Below are positions 1-8,510 of a stretch of 43,774 nucleotides of DNA, piece by piece (position 1 is the first letter of the stretch; every line of letters begins with the position of its first letter). Source of the DNA: Patescibacteria group bacterium. GTDB lineage: Bacteria > Patescibacteriota > Saccharimonadia > Saccharimonadales > JAUPVS01. The translations under genes and the position numbers were made by a program. Location of the stretch: positions 1-43,774 of the forward strand of contig JAUPVS010000008.1 of assembly GCA_030916945.1 (NCBI GenBank). The letters are read 5' to 3'. The notes under the pieces were generated by a model. It was given only the letters and a program-made list of their open reading frames with translations, ran no database searches and was not told the DNA's origin.

Positions 1-140
1 TATTTGACACGATTATTAAGTAACATAATTAACTTAGTTAATAACTTTATTCAATAAGTTAATTCAATCTTTTAATAATTAGCACTTTTTTGCGGAGCAC
101 CATTTAGTTATATGTAAAAACCCGTACGGGTTTTGTTCGG
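1..140 (+). repeat. Repeat element copy 1, truncated by the window edge
   Basis: This is the right-hand three quarters of a roughly 190-bp element found twice more at 27003-27191 (inverted) and 37113-37302. The AT-rich core and the block GGAGCACC (94-101) match the other copies, and it ends in the palindrome AAAACCCGTACGGGTTTT (117-134) followed by GTTCGG. The left part with the GGTGCTCC block lies before base 1. It is more diverged from copies 2 and 3 than they are from each other. The terminal palindrome sits directly behind the 3' end of the leftward gene ending at 180 and could serve as its terminator. Confidence 0.85.
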
Positions 141-179
141 ATACAGTGAATCAGAGTAAACTCGAGAACTAAACGGTGT

Positions 180-824
180 TTAGTCAGCCAGAACGGCTTG
201 GTTGGCGCTGGCCGCAATGTCGTAGTAATAGTTGGCAACTCGGTGTTCCTGATCGTCAGCCACACCGTCGGCACCACCCTGTTGCCAATAGTTACCAACT
301 GTTATGGCGTTACTGGCAATCGCCTCGTAGGCCGAATCGGCATGATCACCATACTCGGCCGAAACATCGGCTAGATATTCGGCTACCTTAAAGTCGTTGA
401 CGGTAATTGAACCATTGCCACTGCCGCTGGCGGCATAGGCAGCCGCCAAAGAAGCTTCATAGCTCAAAACATCGCTAACCAAAGTCGCCTCGCCAGGGTC
501 TTCGACCATGTCGGCATAGGTTTTAGCAATATTAATGTCGCTAACTGTAACTTTTTCGTCGCTTCCACCCCTTGCCCAATACTGAGCACTTTCGGTTGGG
601 TCATCGTAGCTGACAACAACCTGTTCGGGGGATGGGTTTGCCACGACGGCACTTGGCTGGCTGCTAGTTTCGGTTGATTCACAAGAAACGACGTAACCAG
701 TAAGTAGGCCAACGCCAACTACAGCAGCAGTCGCAAAAGCACCTTCGCGGAGGTTCGCCCTGCGGCGAATCTTGCGCCATTCTTTAAATTCTGGACCAAA
801 GTCTTCGGTATTGAATCGTTGCAT
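180..824 (-). CDS. Membrane-anchored exported protein, unknown function
   Basis: No recognised domain family. The protein has 214 residues when started at the ATG at 824; a TTG 13 codons upstream also keeps the frame open but adds no convincing start signal. Residues 1-27 are basic (WRKIRRRANLR), then a hydrophobic segment at about 28-48 ends in a cysteine (YVVSCES), so it is a membrane anchor or possibly a lipoprotein-like signal. The rest is acidic, Ala-rich and probably outside the cell. It contains imperfect internal repeats built on ITV-D/N-(x)3-A-x-Y-x-AD (for example around TVSDINIAKTYAD and TVNDFKVAEYLAD). It points away from the next gene and ends against repeat copy 1. Confidence 0.6.
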   Translation of the reverse strand: MQRFNTEDFGPEFKEWRKIRRRANLREGAFATAAVVGVGLLTGYVVSCESTETSSQPSAVVANPSPEQVVVSYDDPTESAQYWARGGSDEKVTVSDINIAKTYADMVEDPGEATLVSDVLSYEASLAAAYAASGSGNGSITVNDFKVAEYLADVSAEYGDHADSAYEAIASNAITVGNYWQQGGADGVADDQEHRVANYYYDIAASANQAVLAD

Positions 825-944
825 AATGTTCAATATTCTAGCATGGTTATGCTTTTTTGTCAATGCACTAGACTAACGTTGTTTATGGAATATTGCTGAC
901 CGACGGAGTATTATAAGGTTAACAACTACTATAAGGAGTAAACC

Positions 945-1571
945 ATGCCCGAAACACCAACTGACACACCAAAACCAGCTGCCAAAGAAGCTAAAGTCGA
1001 GGCAACCGACCAAGCTAAACCCGCCACCCCAGCAACTCCAGCTAAGCCAGCCGGCAAGAATAACACCAATAAAACCGTCATAATTATTGTTGTCGTGGTT
1101 GTGGTCCTGTTTGTAATACTACCAGTCCTATTCTTTACGGTCGGGGCTGTTATGTTTGGCAACGAACTGTCTAAACAAACTGGAGTTAATGTCGACTCAA
1201 ACAGCAAGAGCGTAACGGTTAAGGACAAAGATGGTAACGAGTTCAGCGCTGGCGAGGACAAAACCCTGCCTAAGGACTTCCCGACCGGTATCCCAATTTA
1301 CGATGGCGACATCGAAGGCAGCGGCAAAATCACCACCGAGGGTAAAACTGCTTGGACGGTCACTATGACCACCAGCGACAGCGTTAGCAAGGTTAGCGAA
1401 AGCCAGACCGCCAGCTTCTCTACCGACGGCTGGACCACTAGCATGAACAGCGACACCAGCGACGGCGGCTTAATCATCGCCAAAAAAGGCACTCTTAACG
1501 TCAACACCTACTACAACAGCAAAGACGGCAAAACTGCCATCGTCTACACTGTCAGCGAATCAGCCGAATAG
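945..1571 (+). CDS. Single-pass membrane protein with extracellular domain, unknown
   Basis: A 208-residue protein of unrecognised family. The N-terminal 40 residues are Pro/Ala/Lys-rich and unordered, followed by a very hydrophobic Val/Ile/Phe stretch at about 44-70 with no cleavage site, so an N-in C-out anchor is likely. The outer part (about 75-208) is rich in Ser, Thr, Lys and Asp. It includes the pattern LPKDFPTGIPIYDGDI followed by a segment of alternating Thr/Ser strands, which reads like a small beta domain. The start is supported by a Shine-Dalgarno AAGGAG 8 nt upstream, in contrast to the many leaderless genes around it. It stands alone between divergent and convergent neighbours. 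Confidence 0.65.
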   Translation: MPETPTDTPKPAAKEAKVEATDQAKPATPATPAKPAGKNNTNKTVIIIVVVVVVLFVILPVLFFTVGAVMFGNELSKQTGVNVDSNSKSVTVKDKDGNEFSAGEDKTLPKDFPTGIPIYDGDIEGSGKITTEGKTAWTVTMTTSDSVSKVSESQTASFSTDGWTTSMNSDTSDGGLIIAKKGTLNVNTYYNSKDGKTAIVYTVSESAE

Positions 1572-1574
1572 TTA

Positions 1575-2318
1575 CTACTGGCTGTGAATAGTTTGGTGGA
1601 CGATATCAATATCGTGCAATGCAAACTCTTGAGAAATTCCAGTTAGGGCACCAGCCAAGCAAACGGTAGCCTCTTCAAAAGTTAAGGTTCTGGGGTATTG
1701 TTCTTGGGCAACGCGGTCATACGGTGGTTCTAGGGTGTAGCTTACCCATTTAGCGGCCTCGCGCAGCGCATCTACAAAGTCGAAAGTAGGGTTGTTCTGA
1801 TAGAACCGGTTTAACCACGGACGGCTATAACCAATATCATCAATGCCAAGACGCTCGAACTCGGAGCGCAGCGCGTCTGCATCAGCAAATTGGCCACGCA
1901 TAATCTGAGCCCAGGCAGCTGGCTCGTCACTTGGCACAAATAAACGGCTGCCATCTTGGCCGTCAGTGACAGTACCCGACTCGGCGCCGAAGCCAACCGG
2001 AAGCGTTTTGTATAGTGCGCGTAAGCCGAAATGCATCGAACGATAGTTGGTGGTCGCTTCTTCGTTAGAAACCAACCCAGCTTCACCTAAAGGTCGCCCC
2101 ACAAAAAGCTCGGCCGCTCGATCTTCTTGGCCGTCAGCCCGCGTAAAATACAGTACGGCTGCCGCATAGCCGATACAGGTGTCAGTTTCAAGATAGTGGG
2201 CTTGTTGCAAAGCCTCAAGCAAGCGGTTGTCGTCTGGTAGCGGTTGCTGCACCAGCACATCGTCGGTCACTGCGCGCATTAGCTCGGCTTCGGGCTGGTG
2301 TGATCCAAAATCAATCAT
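1575..2318 (-). CDS. Hypothetical soluble protein
   Basis: A 247-residue acidic protein with no transmembrane segment, signal or motif that I recognise. It begins MIDFGSHQPEAEL and is Ala/Glu/Asp-rich, with alternating predicted helices. Aromatic clusters (YSRPWLNRFYQNNP, AAKWVSYTLEPPYD) suggest a folded enzyme or binding domain. A possible -10 TAGAGT lies 8 nt before the ATG. It is divergent from the gene at 2424, and the gap between them carries both promoters. Codon use looks like that of the neighbours, so there is no sign of recent transfer. Confidence 0.55.
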   Translation of the reverse strand: MIDFGSHQPEAELMRAVTDDVLVQQPLPDDNRLLEALQQAHYLETDTCIGYAAAVLYFTRADGQEDRAAELFVGRPLGEAGLVSNEEATTNYRSMHFGLRALYKTLPVGFGAESGTVTDGQDGSRLFVPSDEPAAWAQIMRGQFADADALRSEFERLGIDDIGYSRPWLNRFYQNNPTFDFVDALREAAKWVSYTLEPPYDRVAQEQYPRTLTFEEATVCLAGALTGISQEFALHDIDIVHQTIHSQ

Positions 2319-2411
2319 TATCGTTCACTCTAGAGTTTTCCGTAAAATTTGCAAGCATGAGCAAATTAAGAACCTTGCTATAAACGCTGTTTTGTTGTAT
2401 TGTACCGAGAA

Positions 2412-2417
2412 TAAGAT
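2412..2417 (+). promoter_or_regulatory. Leaderless -10 hexamer TAAGAT
   Basis: TAAGAT is followed by exactly 6 nt and then the ATG at 2424, with no Shine-Dalgarno sequence. This fits transcription starting on the A of the start codon, as at many other genes here. Confidence 0.5.
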
Positions 2418-2423
2418 TGTTCT

Positions 2424-3569
2424 ATGATTGATACCCAAAAACTACAAACCCTTGCCCAGCATATTGATTTTGAATTTAATCCGGGTGACTGCGCCGTGTC
2501 GCGGACAAACCCCTTTTCCAGACATGACTTTACGGCCATAAGCGAAGTTGACGAAACACGTTATGCCGAATTCCGACAAGAACACTATAAAAGACCAGCC
2601 TACAAACAAAACCCGGTTAGCGGAATTCTAGAAGAAGACCTCCGCGATTACGAAGACCCCGATTGGTACGAACGAATTGACGACCCGGACAAAGATCATG
2701 ATCAGACGCTCCACGGTCTGATCGAAGACCAGGAAGGCTATGTAGCCTTCTATCATGACAGATGGTTCGACAGCCTTTATCGTTTTAGGTTAGTAAATGG
2801 ACCGACCGGTGCCAATTATATGCACCGGAAGTTGGGCCGATTAGTGGGCACCGACATTCCAACGATTGTACCAGGTGAACCACGCGATAATGGCAGCCAG
2901 ATATTTACCGCCGGGCAGATAACCGAAGCGATGGCCGACATGAAGCTACTAGCCCCAAACATTGATAACTTTGGCTTAGCCCGGCACGACTTGGGTGCCG
3001 ATGAAGGTAGTCACGGTCCGTCATGGCCCCACACCCATCCGGCCATATATCGTAACCTGTCACGCGTTGCTCAAGATGTTATTGAGGAGCATGGTGACCG
3101 CATTCATGATCTTGTTGATAAACAGGATAACCGACCGCCCGAAGTTGTCGAGATAGCCACCGCCCTCGACCAGCTCATCGGCCGCCTCACGCCCCACATT
3201 GCTAGTCTGGCTGTAATGGAACTGCGCGTCCGGGACGGGCGCTATAACGAAACAGCAGACGCAGATATTGCTAGTGGCTTGTTTGAAGAGGCCTTTAAAG
3301 TAGCGACTTATCGCCAACTTTACGCCGCCACCAGGCTACTGGCCGTTCCGGCCGATGCTTCGGTGAGTCAACGTCGCCAGCGTGGTCATTGGGTTGGCGT
3401 ACAACAGGCTGCCGGCGTGGTCGATACCCGACTAGCCCTGCACCAAGTACAACCTCACCCCGAAGCAACCGACTCCCAAACCCAAAGGACACTTAATATA
3501 TTGAACTTACTCAAAGTTAAATTAGACCGCAAGCTGGCCCGTAATAAAGACCATATTTTAGATTACTAG
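2424..3569 (+). CDS. Hypothetical soluble protein, 381 aa
   Basis: Not recognised. The protein is hydrophilic, rich in Asp, His and Arg, and has no signal peptide or transmembrane segment. Several His/Asp-containing stretches (HDLGADEGSHGPSWPHTHP near residue 190) could bind metal, but they match no family I can name. The C-terminal third (from about 240) looks helical, with repeated Leu spacing. The start is set by the -10 TAAGAT exactly 6 nt upstream. It is convergent with the kinase gene ending at 3582, with only 12 nt between them. Confidence 0.55.
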   Translation: MIDTQKLQTLAQHIDFEFNPGDCAVSRTNPFSRHDFTAISEVDETRYAEFRQEHYKRPAYKQNPVSGILEEDLRDYEDPDWYERIDDPDKDHDQTLHGLIEDQEGYVAFYHDRWFDSLYRFRLVNGPTGANYMHRKLGRLVGTDIPTIVPGEPRDNGSQIFTAGQITEAMADMKLLAPNIDNFGLARHDLGADEGSHGPSWPHTHPAIYRNLSRVAQDVIEEHGDRIHDLVDKQDNRPPEVVEIATALDQLIGRLTPHIASLAVMELRVRDGRYNETADADIASGLFEEAFKVATYRQLYAATRLLAVPADASVSQRRQRGHWVGVQQAAGVVDTRLALHQVQPHPEATDSQTQRTLNILNLLKVKLDRKLARNKDHILDY

Positions 3570-3581
3570 AACTTCTCGATT

Positions 3582-4535
3582 TTACAGTTCTCGCCGCAAG
3601 CCTTCACGTCCGACATTCAACCAATAATCGGTTTCTTCAGTATCATTACCATTAATATACTTTTCTTGATGAGCGCCCAAAAATTCCATGGCGACCGCTG
3701 CTAGTGCGTACGCTGGCAAATGTTGTCGCTCTAGGTCTGTCAGATCACTAAACTGCCTGTACTCGTCGGCAACGACTTGACACTTTTCTGCCAGAGACTG
3801 ATCGCTACCGTCGTGCAGCAGGTTGGCCACAATCACGGCAAGCTCCTGGATGCGCGGATAGTAATTGGCTACAGAAAAATCCAGAATATAGATTTGGCCA
3901 TCGTCCGAGAGTAACACGTTGGTTTTTGTAAAGTCACCATGCACAAAGCTGTGCGGCAAATCATTAACCGGAATATCTGCATAGGCAGCCATAGCCTTTT
4001 TAGCCAATTCCAGATCGTCAGACTCTACATACTGCTGAACCCGTTCAAACATGGCCTGAATATTAGGAACAGCCCAACTATCAAAAAGATAGGTCGGCTT
4101 GTAATCAATGGCATTTACCTTAGCGGCTTGTTCTAGAACGGCTCGACGTTCAGCTGGGTTTGGTGCTCGATCGAGCTCAAAAAATGTCTTTCCGTTAATG
4201 AACGGCATCACAACTAATGAGACACCGCTCGCCGACAGCACAGTGTCGCCTGTTTTGGTCTTAAGTAATTCTGGATGGCTAACGCCTGCAGCAACGACTT
4301 GCTCCATAATTTCTACATAGCGACCGACTTCTTCGGGCTTACGGGTTTTGGCGAACATCTTGGCTAAGTAGCGATTGTCTTTGGCATCGATGACGACATT
4401 GCAATCTTCGTAGCCAACTTCTATAACCGTATGGCCAGTCGGTTCGACAATTTGAAAGGCCTCAGCAACCTGGGCCACAAACGGCTCAAAGTCACCTTCT
4501 AAGTTGATACGGTCAATGGGGGTTTGGCCTGACAT
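3582..4535 (-). CDS. APH/ThrB2-fold small-molecule kinase
   Basis: A 317-residue phosphotransferase of the aminoglycoside phosphotransferase / choline kinase / homoserine kinase II superfamily. It transfers the ATP gamma-phosphate to a small hydroxylated substrate in the cytoplasm. The catalytic loop HGDFTKTN is at about 199-206 (Asp201 as base, Asn206), and the Mg-binding aspartate lies in YILDFSVANY (Asp219, normally D in IDxxxxG/A). A nucleotide-binding N-lobe around residues 35-60 contains YLAKMF, with the usual lysine. The substrate cannot be told from sequence; homoserine, choline, a sugar or a macrolide are all seen in this fold, and resistance should not be assumed. It is followed downstream by the unrelated convergent gene at 2424, and a leaderless promoter precedes the start. 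Confidence 0.8.
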   Translation of the reverse strand: MSGQTPIDRINLEGDFEPFVAQVAEAFQIVEPTGHTVIEVGYEDCNVVIDAKDNRYLAKMFAKTRKPEEVGRYVEIMEQVVAAGVSHPELLKTKTGDTVLSASGVSLVVMPFINGKTFFELDRAPNPAERRAVLEQAAKVNAIDYKPTYLFDSWAVPNIQAMFERVQQYVESDDLELAKKAMAAYADIPVNDLPHSFVHGDFTKTNVLLSDDGQIYILDFSVANYYPRIQELAVIVANLLHDGSDQSLAEKCQVVADEYRQFSDLTDLERQHLPAYALAAVAMEFLGAHQEKYINGNDTEETDYWLNVGREGLRREL

Positions 4536-4541
4536 GTGTTA

Positions 4542-4547
4542 ACTATA
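4542..4547 (-). promoter_or_regulatory. Leaderless promoter -10 TATAGT (kinase gene)
   Basis: On the minus strand TATAGT is followed by TAACAC and the ATG at 4535. The extended motif TTTGCTATAGTTAA recurs almost unchanged before the genes at 5796 and 11518 and, as TTTGTTATAGTTAA, before 6319. Confidence 0.7.
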
Positions 4548-4575
4548 GCAAACAATTGCCCGTGACTAACGGGCT

Positions 4576-5796
4576 TTAGGCCGGTAGATTATTCTTTAGG
4601 CGGTTGTGCGTTAGAATCGCCAAAAGTGTGGCGCTACAAATAACTACCAGTACTATCTGGATTACAAGAGTTAGCTGACCTTGGTCAGCGGCCAGGCCAA
4701 TCAACGGGGCGGCGATGATGTATGGTAAATGTTCTATGAGGTTTGCCGTCGATAGAGCTGTCGCCCGGTGGGTCGACGACACCGAAGCATTAATAAGGGC
4801 GCTGGTGGCCGGTACTAGCAAGTAGTCTCCAACATGAATCAAAAACACGCCGACCACACCACCAGCCAGCCAGCCGGCTGGTAAGTTCAATACAAACCCT
4901 AAAATAATGATCCCTGTATACAGAATTGCCTGCCGAAACACCGAGGAGACCTTTTTATTTTTGGGTCGTGGCCGCAGTAATATAGCGACAGTAATGAGCG
5001 ACGCTAAAGCTATCAGCGTGGCATGATCTGGAACTGGCAAACCGGTGCGCTCCAACATCAATGGGCGCAAAAGGCCACCAATGAATATTGAAACCGTTAC
5101 ACCCTGAACGCCCATCACTAGTAAAACAACTGGTAGCATCTTGCGATTGAGCAAGTCCCGCACGCCAGTCCAAAGGTGCTGAAAGTAAGTGACCGTGCTG
5201 TCGCGGGTGGTTTTTGGCTGCGCACTGTCCATAAAGGCCATGCTTAATATCGGGATGATTGCCAGTAAGAAAAAGCCTCCTCGCACCAAACTTGGCATCC
5301 GCATATTAACAACATACATATAGCCACCGATGAATGTTGCCAACACGCTGACCACCCGCATAACCAGTTGCTTACGCCGAGCAATGGTTTCCCACTGGCC
5401 AGCCTCGTTGTTGGTCTTTAGGTAGTCATACATAAGGGCATCGTCAGCACCTGAATAGAAGGACGAACCTATCGAGTAAATCATGTAGCCGATCAGAATC
5501 ATATTGCCATTTATAGCCAAACCCATAACCGTGTAGCCAATTCCTAAGAGGATTACGCCCAAGAGCATAATTCGCCGCCGTCCAATCCGGTCAGCGATGG
5601 CGCCGGTTGGCACTTCGGCCAAAGTACCAACCAAATAACAGATTGCATCGACAACCCCAATACCACCATTGGTTAGATACAGTCGCCAAAAGAACAGCCA
5701 GTTTCCGGTAGCAAAGTAGGCAGATGTTAGGGCTGTGGTGGTATAAAAGCGCCTTTTAGCCTTGGTGACATAATCAATCGCACTACTTGGTGACAT
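4576..5796 (-). CDS. MFS transporter
   Basis: A 406-residue integral membrane protein of the major facilitator superfamily, with about 12 hydrophobic helices split into two halves by a charged central loop near residue 200 (SAQPKTTRDS). The loop between helices 2 and 3 carries the diagnostic MFS motif A as GAIADRIGRRRIM (about residues 62-74). The length is normal for the family. The substrate is unknown; simple MFS carriers of this type are often drug, sugar or metabolite exporters. It has its own leaderless promoter and sits between two other independently transcribed leftward genes, so context gives no substrate clue. Its ATG at 5796 is chosen because the -10 lies 6 nt upstream. Confidence 0.85.
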   Translation of the reverse strand: MSPSSAIDYVTKAKRRFYTTTALTSAYFATGNWLFFWRLYLTNGGIGVVDAICYLVGTLAEVPTGAIADRIGRRRIMLLGVILLGIGYTVMGLAINGNMILIGYMIYSIGSSFYSGADDALMYDYLKTNNEAGQWETIARRKQLVMRVVSVLATFIGGYMYVVNMRMPSLVRGGFFLLAIIPILSMAFMDSAQPKTTRDSTVTYFQHLWTGVRDLLNRKMLPVVLLVMGVQGVTVSIFIGGLLRPLMLERTGLPVPDHATLIALASLITVAILLRPRPKNKKVSSVFRQAILYTGIIILGFVLNLPAGWLAGGVVGVFLIHVGDYLLVPATSALINASVSSTHRATALSTANLIEHLPYIIAAPLIGLAADQGQLTLVIQIVLVVICSATLLAILTHNRLKNNLPA

Positions 5797-5802
5797 GGCT
5801 TA

Positions 5803-5808
5803 ACTATA
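5803..5808 (-). promoter_or_regulatory. Leaderless promoter -10 TATAGT (MFS gene)
   Basis: Minus-strand TATAGT, then TAAGCC and the ATG at 5796: the same 14-base motif and the same 6-nt spacing as at 4542-4547. No ribosome binding site is visible. Confidence 0.7.
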
Positions 5809-5827
5809 GCAAACCGGAGCGTATTAA

Positions 5828-6319
5828 CTACTCGGGCCGCGTGGCCAGCCCCTCGATTACCTGAACGTTTGGTAACTTTAAAAGTTCTTGCGGGTTGAGC
5901 CAGAGCTTGCTGGTGCGATTGCCGCCACCCATGATAACCATGGGTTGTTGCATTACAAAACTGTCGATTAGGATTGGCAGGTTGTTGATGCCAACACAAA
6001 CAACGCCGCCAATCTCCATGCCGGTTAGTTGTTGGGTTTGTTCGGCGTTGGCAAACGAAGCTCGCTTAATACCCATGGCTTTACAGACGGCTTTGTTAAC
6101 GTCCAGACGGGTGCTTGGTGATACCACACAGACCGCAAACTGCGGTGGCTCAATTTTACGGCTAGCCACCAAAATGGTGTTAGCGCCTTGCTCCGGCGTA
6201 AAACCGTAGGCCTCATTAAAGGCAGCCGTGTCGGCTAAGTTTGGGTCGCAGTCGCGCACCTCGTACTTCAGCTGGTACTGGTCAAGCGCTTGTTGGACAA
6301 CAGGAAGAAGGGTGCTCAT
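5828..6319 (-). CDS. YbaK/ProX-family aminoacyl-tRNA deacylase-like protein
   Basis: A 163-residue protein of the YbaK / Cys-tRNA(Pro) deacylase / ProXp editing family, which hydrolyses mischarged tRNAs such as Cys- or Ala-tRNA(Pro). Diagnostic features are the mid-domain TILVASRKI strand carrying a substrate-site residue, the VDVNKA-like turn (RLDVNKAVCKAMG), the glycine-rich EIGGVVCVGI segment, and the terminal loop MVIMGGGNRTSKLWLNP, which matches the family GxG..S...... signature. The length is typical of free-standing family members. It is a single gene with a leaderless promoter. The exact tRNA and amino acid specificity is not deducible. Confidence 0.8.
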   Translation of the reverse strand: MSTLLPVVQQALDQYQLKYEVRDCDPNLADTAAFNEAYGFTPEQGANTILVASRKIEPPQFAVCVVSPSTRLDVNKAVCKAMGIKRASFANAEQTQQLTGMEIGGVVCVGINNLPILIDSFVMQQPMVIMGGGNRTSKLWLNPQELLKLPNVQVIEGLATRPE

Positions 6320-6325
6320 AAGTTA

Positions 6326-6331
6326 ACTATA
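6326..6331 (-). promoter_or_regulatory. Leaderless promoter -10 TATAGT (YbaK-like gene)
   Basis: Minus-strand TATAGT, 6 nt (TAACTT), then the ATG at 6319. Third occurrence of the TNTATAGTTAA start motif within 2 kb. Confidence 0.7.
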
Positions 6332-6344
6332 ACAAAACTAGAAG

Positions 6345-6920
6345 CTATTGAGCTATCGGATGGACGGGGATGCCGGCAACTTTGGCGTCGGTAATTTGTG
6401 CAGTAAAGCTTTCGGCAGCGCTATAGGTACCGTCGCCCATAAAGTTCTCTTCCCAGCCGGTTACTTCGTCAACTAAACCAGGCACCAAAAGTTCGGGACG
6501 AACTTTGATTGTTTTTAAGGCATCTTCGCAAAGACGATCACCAGTCTGGGTCTGAACCTCAATAACGCGGCCTTTAGGGTCGAGCTTATCATTTGGAACA
6601 TCAACTACTGTGCGGATACGGGCCGTAATAACAGCCTCGTCGGAACCAAAGCCTCCGCAGCCTAAAAATACGCCACCGCTAACTTCGAGTGGCTGTCCGT
6701 CATCTTCGATTGTACCTTCGAGGATAAAGCTTGGCTGCTCGTTCTGAGTAAGATTATAAGACCAGACACCCAACCCTGCCGTAGCGGCAACAACCGCAGC
6801 GCCACCTACAACTGCGCCAACAATAGTGCGACGATGACGTCTTTCCTCTTTTGTTCTACGATCATGGTGCTCTTGGCCGACACCCGGCATTACAATAACG
6901 TTATCAAGGTTTCTTTTCAT
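6345..6920 (-). CDS. Membrane-anchored exported protein, unknown
   Basis: A 191-residue protein without a recognised domain. A basic cytoplasmic head (DRRTKEERRHRR) precedes one Ala/Val/Gly-rich transmembrane helix at about 33-54, so the remaining 135 residues are predicted outside. That part has two cysteines (in FLGCGGFG and GDRLCEDA) that could form a disulphide, and looks beta-rich. The ATG at 6920 is preceded by an AT-rich TATTAT; an internal Met at position 11 is also possible. The layout of positive head, single helix and small outer domain is shared with the genes at 824, 945 and 41331. Confidence 0.6.
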   Translation of the reverse strand: MKRNLDNVIVMPGVGQEHHDRRTKEERRHRRTIVGAVVGGAAVVAATAGLGVWSYNLTQNEQPSFILEGTIEDDGQPLEVSGGVFLGCGGFGSDEAVITARIRTVVDVPNDKLDPKGRVIEVQTQTGDRLCEDALKTIKVRPELLVPGLVDEVTGWEENFMGDGTYSAAESFTAQITDAKVAGIPVHPIAQ

Positions 6921-6979
6921 ATATAATATTGAAACACAGTAGCGCTTTTGTCACAAGTGTTTTATAGATGTGTTAGTGG

Positions 6980-7969
6980 CTAGGCTTCTTTATTATCGGA
7001 AGCAGGGGTGTATTTGTTTATGATTTCGTCACGTGCAGCTTGAGCCGCGGCTCGCTCTTGTTCAATGCGAGCAGTATATTTATCGGCAAGAGCCTTGACT
7101 TCATTCATTACTTCGCGTCCTGTCTTGTCAAATGTATCTTCATAAATAGCCTTGAGTTCTTCTGACATGTCATCTTCTGATCCTAGTTTTTCGGCATTAG
7201 ATATAAGTGTGTCGTGTACATTATCAAAATCATTGAGTAATCCTATAAATGGCAGCTGTTTCTTGTCTTCAATTGCCTTTGCTATATAATCGGCCAGCGT
7301 GTCTCGTAGCTCAGCGTCCCATACACGTAGTTTAGACTCTGCAGCAGAAAGCTTACGGCCTATCTCCATAAACTCCGATGTAGGCATAGTAGCGAAGACA
7401 CCTGGGTTAAGATCATATAGTTCTTCAAATGAATTTAGCGTCCTATCACTTAACGCGGTGACTTGCTCTCGGCTGTCGGTGAGTTTTTCTTGGCCCTCTG
7501 CTCTTACTTCTTTTTTTCGCCCCTGGATCTCCCGTTCATGAAAAGTAATGCTACCTCGCCGATTCTCTGCGGCTCTTTCTGCCTGTTCTTTATCTTGGCT
7601 TGACGCATCCGGATCATTAATTACCCCTTCGAGTGCTTCGATTTCGTCCTTTAGCGCATCAGTAGTATCTTGCGATTTGCTAACAAACTTGTCGGCGTTC
7701 TCATATTCACCGGTGTCTAATGCGCTTTTAAACTGAACGTGCTTATCTAACTCTCTACCAAAATGCTCATCTTCCTTAAGTACGGCTGCCAGCGTTGCGG
7801 CTTTATCGGGATCCCAGCGACCCTCATCTTCTGGACGTGGCTCAGAATCATCGGTCTGAATATTAATAGATGTTGGTTCGGGCGCTCGATCCTCTAATGC
7901 AGCCGCTTGAGCTACTTCATCGGGGTTAACAATTGGTTGTTCTTCTTGTGGAGATGCTTGCTCAGCCAT
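6980..7969 (-). CDS. Coiled-coil acidic protein, unknown
   Basis: A 329-residue soluble protein, strongly acidic and rich in Glu, Lys, Asp and Ala, with heptad-like spacing across about residues 95-190 and 285-320. An extended helical, coiled-coil protein is therefore expected. The first 60 residues are Pro/Glu-rich and disordered. There is no catalytic motif, signal peptide or membrane segment. Codon use is slightly more AT-rich than in the surrounding housekeeping-type genes. A TATAAC -10-like hexamer lies 12 nt before the ATG, so a very short leader is possible. A structural or scaffolding role is a guess. Confidence 0.55.
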   Translation of the reverse strand: MAEQASPQEEQPIVNPDEVAQAAALEDRAPEPTSINIQTDDSEPRPEDEGRWDPDKAATLAAVLKEDEHFGRELDKHVQFKSALDTGEYENADKFVSKSQDTTDALKDEIEALEGVINDPDASSQDKEQAERAAENRRGSITFHEREIQGRKKEVRAEGQEKLTDSREQVTALSDRTLNSFEELYDLNPGVFATMPTSEFMEIGRKLSAAESKLRVWDAELRDTLADYIAKAIEDKKQLPFIGLLNDFDNVHDTLISNAEKLGSEDDMSEELKAIYEDTFDKTGREVMNEVKALADKYTARIEQERAAAQAARDEIINKYTPASDNKEA

Positions 7970-8064
7970 ATTTGTTTCTCGGTTATATTTGTATTTAGCT
8001 TATGCATATATTTTACTACTGGGCAAGTGAAAATGCAATCTGGGGTGGCTTGTGAACTTAACCC

Positions 8065-8100
8065 TTGACAAACTCGCTTTACTTTGGTAAAGTAGTTGTC
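8065..8100 (+). promoter_or_regulatory. Consensus promoter with palindromic operator of the TrpR-like gene
   Basis: TTGACA (8065-8070), a 17-bp spacer and TAAAGT (8088-8093) are followed by 7 nt and the ATG at 8101. The -10 is overlapped by the palindrome ACTTT-GGT-AAAGT (8081-8093), which also reads as CTTTAC-TTTG-GTAAAG (8077-8092). A repressor bound there would block RNA polymerase, so autoregulation by the gene product is likely. The same promoter and operator layout recurs at 9613-9648. Confidence 0.75.
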
Positions 8101-8433
8101 ATGTCAAAAGACGTATCAAAAATTTGGGAATCTGATCAGGCGCAGCAACTAGCTGAGGCCTTGGTTTCTATTGATGATGTCCAGGTTATGCAGAACTTCC
8201 TCCGTGATGCGCTTACCGAAAAAGAAATTATCGAAGTTGGTGCCCGATTGCAGGCCGCTCTCATGCTCGCAAATGGCGAAACCTACACCGCCATTACCAG
8301 ACAAACTAAACTCAGTAGCCGAACTGTGGCCCGCATTAGCGACTGGCTCAAAGATGGTTGCAACGGCTACCAGGCCGTCATCACGTCAGTTAACGCTCAC
8401 CATGTACATATGCCGCCAGTTCGTGCTGACTAA
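8101..8433 (+). CDS. TrpR-like transcriptional regulator (YerC/YecD family)
   Basis: A 110-residue all-helical DNA-binding protein of the TrpR superfamily. The segment FLRDALTEKEIIEVGARLQAA-type (about residues 33-53) is the family core, followed by a helix-turn-helix at about 60-83 (ETYTAITRQTKLSSRTVARI), characteristic of the YerC/YecD branch. An upstream in-frame start would add 12 residues encoded by the promoter itself, so the ATG at 8101 is preferred. The branch has no well-established ligand; an amino acid such as tryptophan is possible but unproven. A palindrome covers its own -10, and a strong terminator follows at 8457-8481. A near-identical palindrome lies in front of the racemase gene. 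Confidence 0.85.
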   Translation: MSKDVSKIWESDQAQQLAEALVSIDDVQVMQNFLRDALTEKEIIEVGARLQAALMLANGETYTAITRQTKLSSRTVARISDWLKDGCNGYQAVITSVNAHHVHMPPVRAD

Positions 8434-8456
8434 TTAAACTTTAGAAAGAGTTTTAG

Positions 8457-8481
8457 ACGCCAGCCACGAGCTGGCGTTTTT
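8457..8481 (+). terminator. Rho-independent terminator after the TrpR-like gene
   Basis: An 8-bp perfect stem ACGCCAGC / GCTGGCGT (8457-8464 and 8470-8477) with a five-base loop is followed by a T run. It could also act as an attenuator for the gene starting at 8511. Confidence 0.85.
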
Positions 8482-8510
8482 AGTTATTGGATAATTTTAA
8501 AGGAGAAAAT

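Noticed and set aside
176-391. 71-codon frame opposite the anchored protein gene
   Set aside because: A shadow of the minus-strand gene at 180-824, Arg/His-rich and without a start signal.
3582-4535. Antibiotic resistance gene
   Set aside because: The APH fold alone does not show drug specificity; homoserine kinase II and choline kinase share these motifs.
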